A stretch of 64,000 nucleotides of DNA, taken from Ooceraea biroi (lineage: Eukaryota; Arthropoda; Insecta; Hymenoptera; Formicidae). A program made the position numbers and the translations under genes. The stretch is from contig NC_039515.1 in assembly GCF_003672135.1 (NCBI RefSeq), forward strand, positions 3,162,001 through 3,226,000, read 5' to 3'. Positions 62,174-64,000 of the stretch are shown piece by piece (within the stretch, counting starts at the first letter, position 1; each line of letters opens with the position of its first letter). The notes under the pieces were generated by a model that saw only the letters and a program-made list of their open reading frames with translations, was not told the origin of the DNA and searched no databases.

Positions 62174-64000
62174 CGATGAAATAAATACATAATAAAAACA
62201 CAAATTTATCAATATAACCGCACACTATGACATTCTGACATTCACAACACGAAGTTCAAGCTACACGAAGTTCGAGCCAAGCGAGATAACCAATCAGCGT
62301 CGCGGAAAAGAGGCCTCAACTATTCGATAAAAAAGAACTTCAAGAAGTTACACGCCTTTTTTAGAATAGGAAGCATATTTTTCGAAATAAAATACGCATT
62401 TAATATTTTTAAAGAAAGCATTACAGGCGAGATTTCGTAGAAAATTTGAATTCAGCTCTAAACGACGAATGACTTGATTTTCGCATGTGCGTGCGTGTGT
62501 GTGATAGACCGAAATTTCTCGCGGACGTTCTCTCACTCACTCCCTGAAAGTAAAGATTTTCGAGCTACCCGAAAAACGGATGTTCGTTTCGCGTGTACGT
62601 ACTACTGGGGGACAAAATAGGTATGTATATACACACACGACCCACTTCATCCTAAATAAATCGAGCGACTTTTAGTAGTTTTAGTCGACACAAATATTGT
62701 CGCATCAATTAAAGCCATTGTCCCAACGGTACCGTGTCTTTAGGTACCGTGTCACGGTTCCGGTTTGTGCGCATCTAAAAATGTGGCGCCGTATCCTGGA
62801 AAAATTTATTTTTTACACGATTATGTAGACGCATATATATTTAGAAATTTTTTAATTTAATACTTTATAAAATTTAAATAAAACATTTTAATTGCGTAAA
62901 AAGATAAACTAGAGAGTTACTGTTGAAAATTCATGTGTCCTGCCGTAATTTTCAACAATGATCTGAAGCACATTCCAAGAAATTCCTGAAAATTCTATAA
63001 TAATTAATTCGAAATTGATCGAATTGATGGAGTTTTCGCGACTCGGCTAAGCTTTTCCACTCTAATAGCGAATAACAAACATGCCTCTTGAGCGTTTAAT
63101 CGGGGCACCTCGGAAACACGAAATCGGGCTCTCTTCTGTGGCTTCCTTTTTTTTAAACTGCACGCGTTGGATGCGAGGCAGATGCGCCCCCGAGAGCGAA
63201 CAGCTGTACGATTGTCCATTTCGTTTCCACGTCCAGTCGTTCATCCTCCGAAGGGCCCCCCGAAAGATACCGGGATAAGGATCGAAGGCTCTCCCATGTG
63301 TGAGAGAAAAGAGGACGGCAAGAAATATGAAGATACGTCGACGGATAAAGATTAAGCTTGAAAATAGGGGGTCGATGCTCAGCGAAGGGATGAGACCAGC
63401 GTCGCGGTGGTGGCAGGACTAGGGATGGGTAGACGGCGAAAAAGAACGAATCATGGAGGTGCCACGCGACCCGCGACGGCAATATAATCAGAACTGATTG
63501 GGAATCCTTTGGAGCCGCCGTCATCGGCGAGGGTGGTGATTCGACGGCGGCGGCGGCGGTGAATTCGACGATGCCCCGGCGTCAGAGGAACATCTGGCCC
63601 TCCTGGCTATCGGTAATAATCACGGCCGTAGCGGGAAATAAAACGCTCGCGTGCGTGCGTGATTCGTTTAACGGATGTAATGTGTAACGATACACTCCAA
63701 TTAGGTAGTCCTCGTTGGACTTTTTGATCACGCCGAGGCGGCCGATTATTCTTATTGCAGTCGGGCCGTGAGGGATGCCGCGTGGGCGTACTGAGAGAAC
63801 GCGCTCTCCGCTCCTCGCTGTGGAACAAAGAGTGTTATTAAGACAGCAGGATAGTTGATTTACTTGTCCGTAGTAATTTAGATTATTCAACCTGCATTTA
63901 CAGGCGAGGAATTCTTTATAATTAAATTAAATCAATCTTTTTTTCAGATTTTTATGGAAAGATTGTACAGGCTCGTATACACAAAATTAGCGGGAAATTT
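62174..64000. other. Non-coding stretch to window end
   Basis: A GC-richer zone at 63080-63850 includes (CGG)5 at 63545-63559, flanked on both sides by ATTCGACG. I see no coding domain. The window ends in AT-rich DNA. Confidence 0.55.

Noticed and set aside
1..64000. tRNA or rRNA genes
   Set aside because: No B-box GGTTCRANNCC with a matching A-box, and no rRNA core sequences, were seen by eye.
1..64000. Second bHLH gene such as asense
   Set aside because: No other RRNARERNRVK-type basic region is present in the frames of this window.

Overview
The window looks like insect nuclear DNA, most probably from a hymenopteran and perhaps an ant. The reasons are an intronless achaete-scute-type proneural gene, an AT-rich background broken by GC- and CpG-rich blocks, many GA, GC and GTGC microsatellites, and non-autonomous transposons that begin TA-CAGGGTG. 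The order and family cannot be proved without a database search.

Only one protein-coding gene is convincing: an achaete-scute homologue (ASH) of 292 codons on the minus strand at 18963-19841. Its promoter is readable. On the gene strand there is a TATATAA box at 20162-20168, an initiator-like GCATTT with A+1 near 20136, a 295-nt leader with no upstream ATG, and a perfect match to the Hairy repressor consensus (GGCACGCGCC, 20178-20187) ten bases upstream of the TATA box. About 19 kb downstream and 44 kb upstream of the gene contain no other gene I can support. This fits an achaete-scute locus, where a small bHLH gene sits among long cis-regulatory DNA. Class-A proneural E-boxes (GCAGGTG/GCAGCTG) occur singly and in tight pairs, notably a perfect dyad at 37345-37367, a back-to-back pair at 29504-29516 and a pair at 39733-39797.

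The mobile fraction includes two complete foldback elements. One at 12636-13507 has 267-bp arms around a loop holding three 117/118-bp tandem repeats. The other at 60668-61763 has 457-bp arms, and the left arm still encodes the last residues of a Tc1/mariner (IS630)-type transposase. Both are bounded by TA, share internal motifs and have near-identical arms. The same 118-bp tandem unit recurs at 61941-62132, about 49 kb away, between short direct repeats. Solo or degenerate ends are suggested near 43050, 56793 and 27129.

From left to right: 1-12.6 kb AT-rich non-coding DNA with simple repeats; 12.6-13.5 kb foldback 1; 13.5-18.9 kb very AT-rich; 19-20.2 kb the ASH gene and promoter; 20.2-22.1 kb GC-rich upstream DNA; 22-30.3 kb mixed; 30.35-31.2 kb and 34.9-35.5 kb CpG-rich islands; 35.5-60.6 kb mixed DNA with E-box pairs, a purine tract, a duplicated segment at 47.5/48.3 kb, a 20-bp palindrome at 51.5 kb and three diverged hairpin-forming repeats at 57.3-58.25 kb; 60.7-62.2 kb foldback 2 and the tandem array; then non-coding DNA to the end. 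Most long open frames elsewhere are low-complexity or GC-rich chance frames and are not annotated as genes. The least explained structure is the triplicated hairpin repeat at 57.3-58.25 kb.
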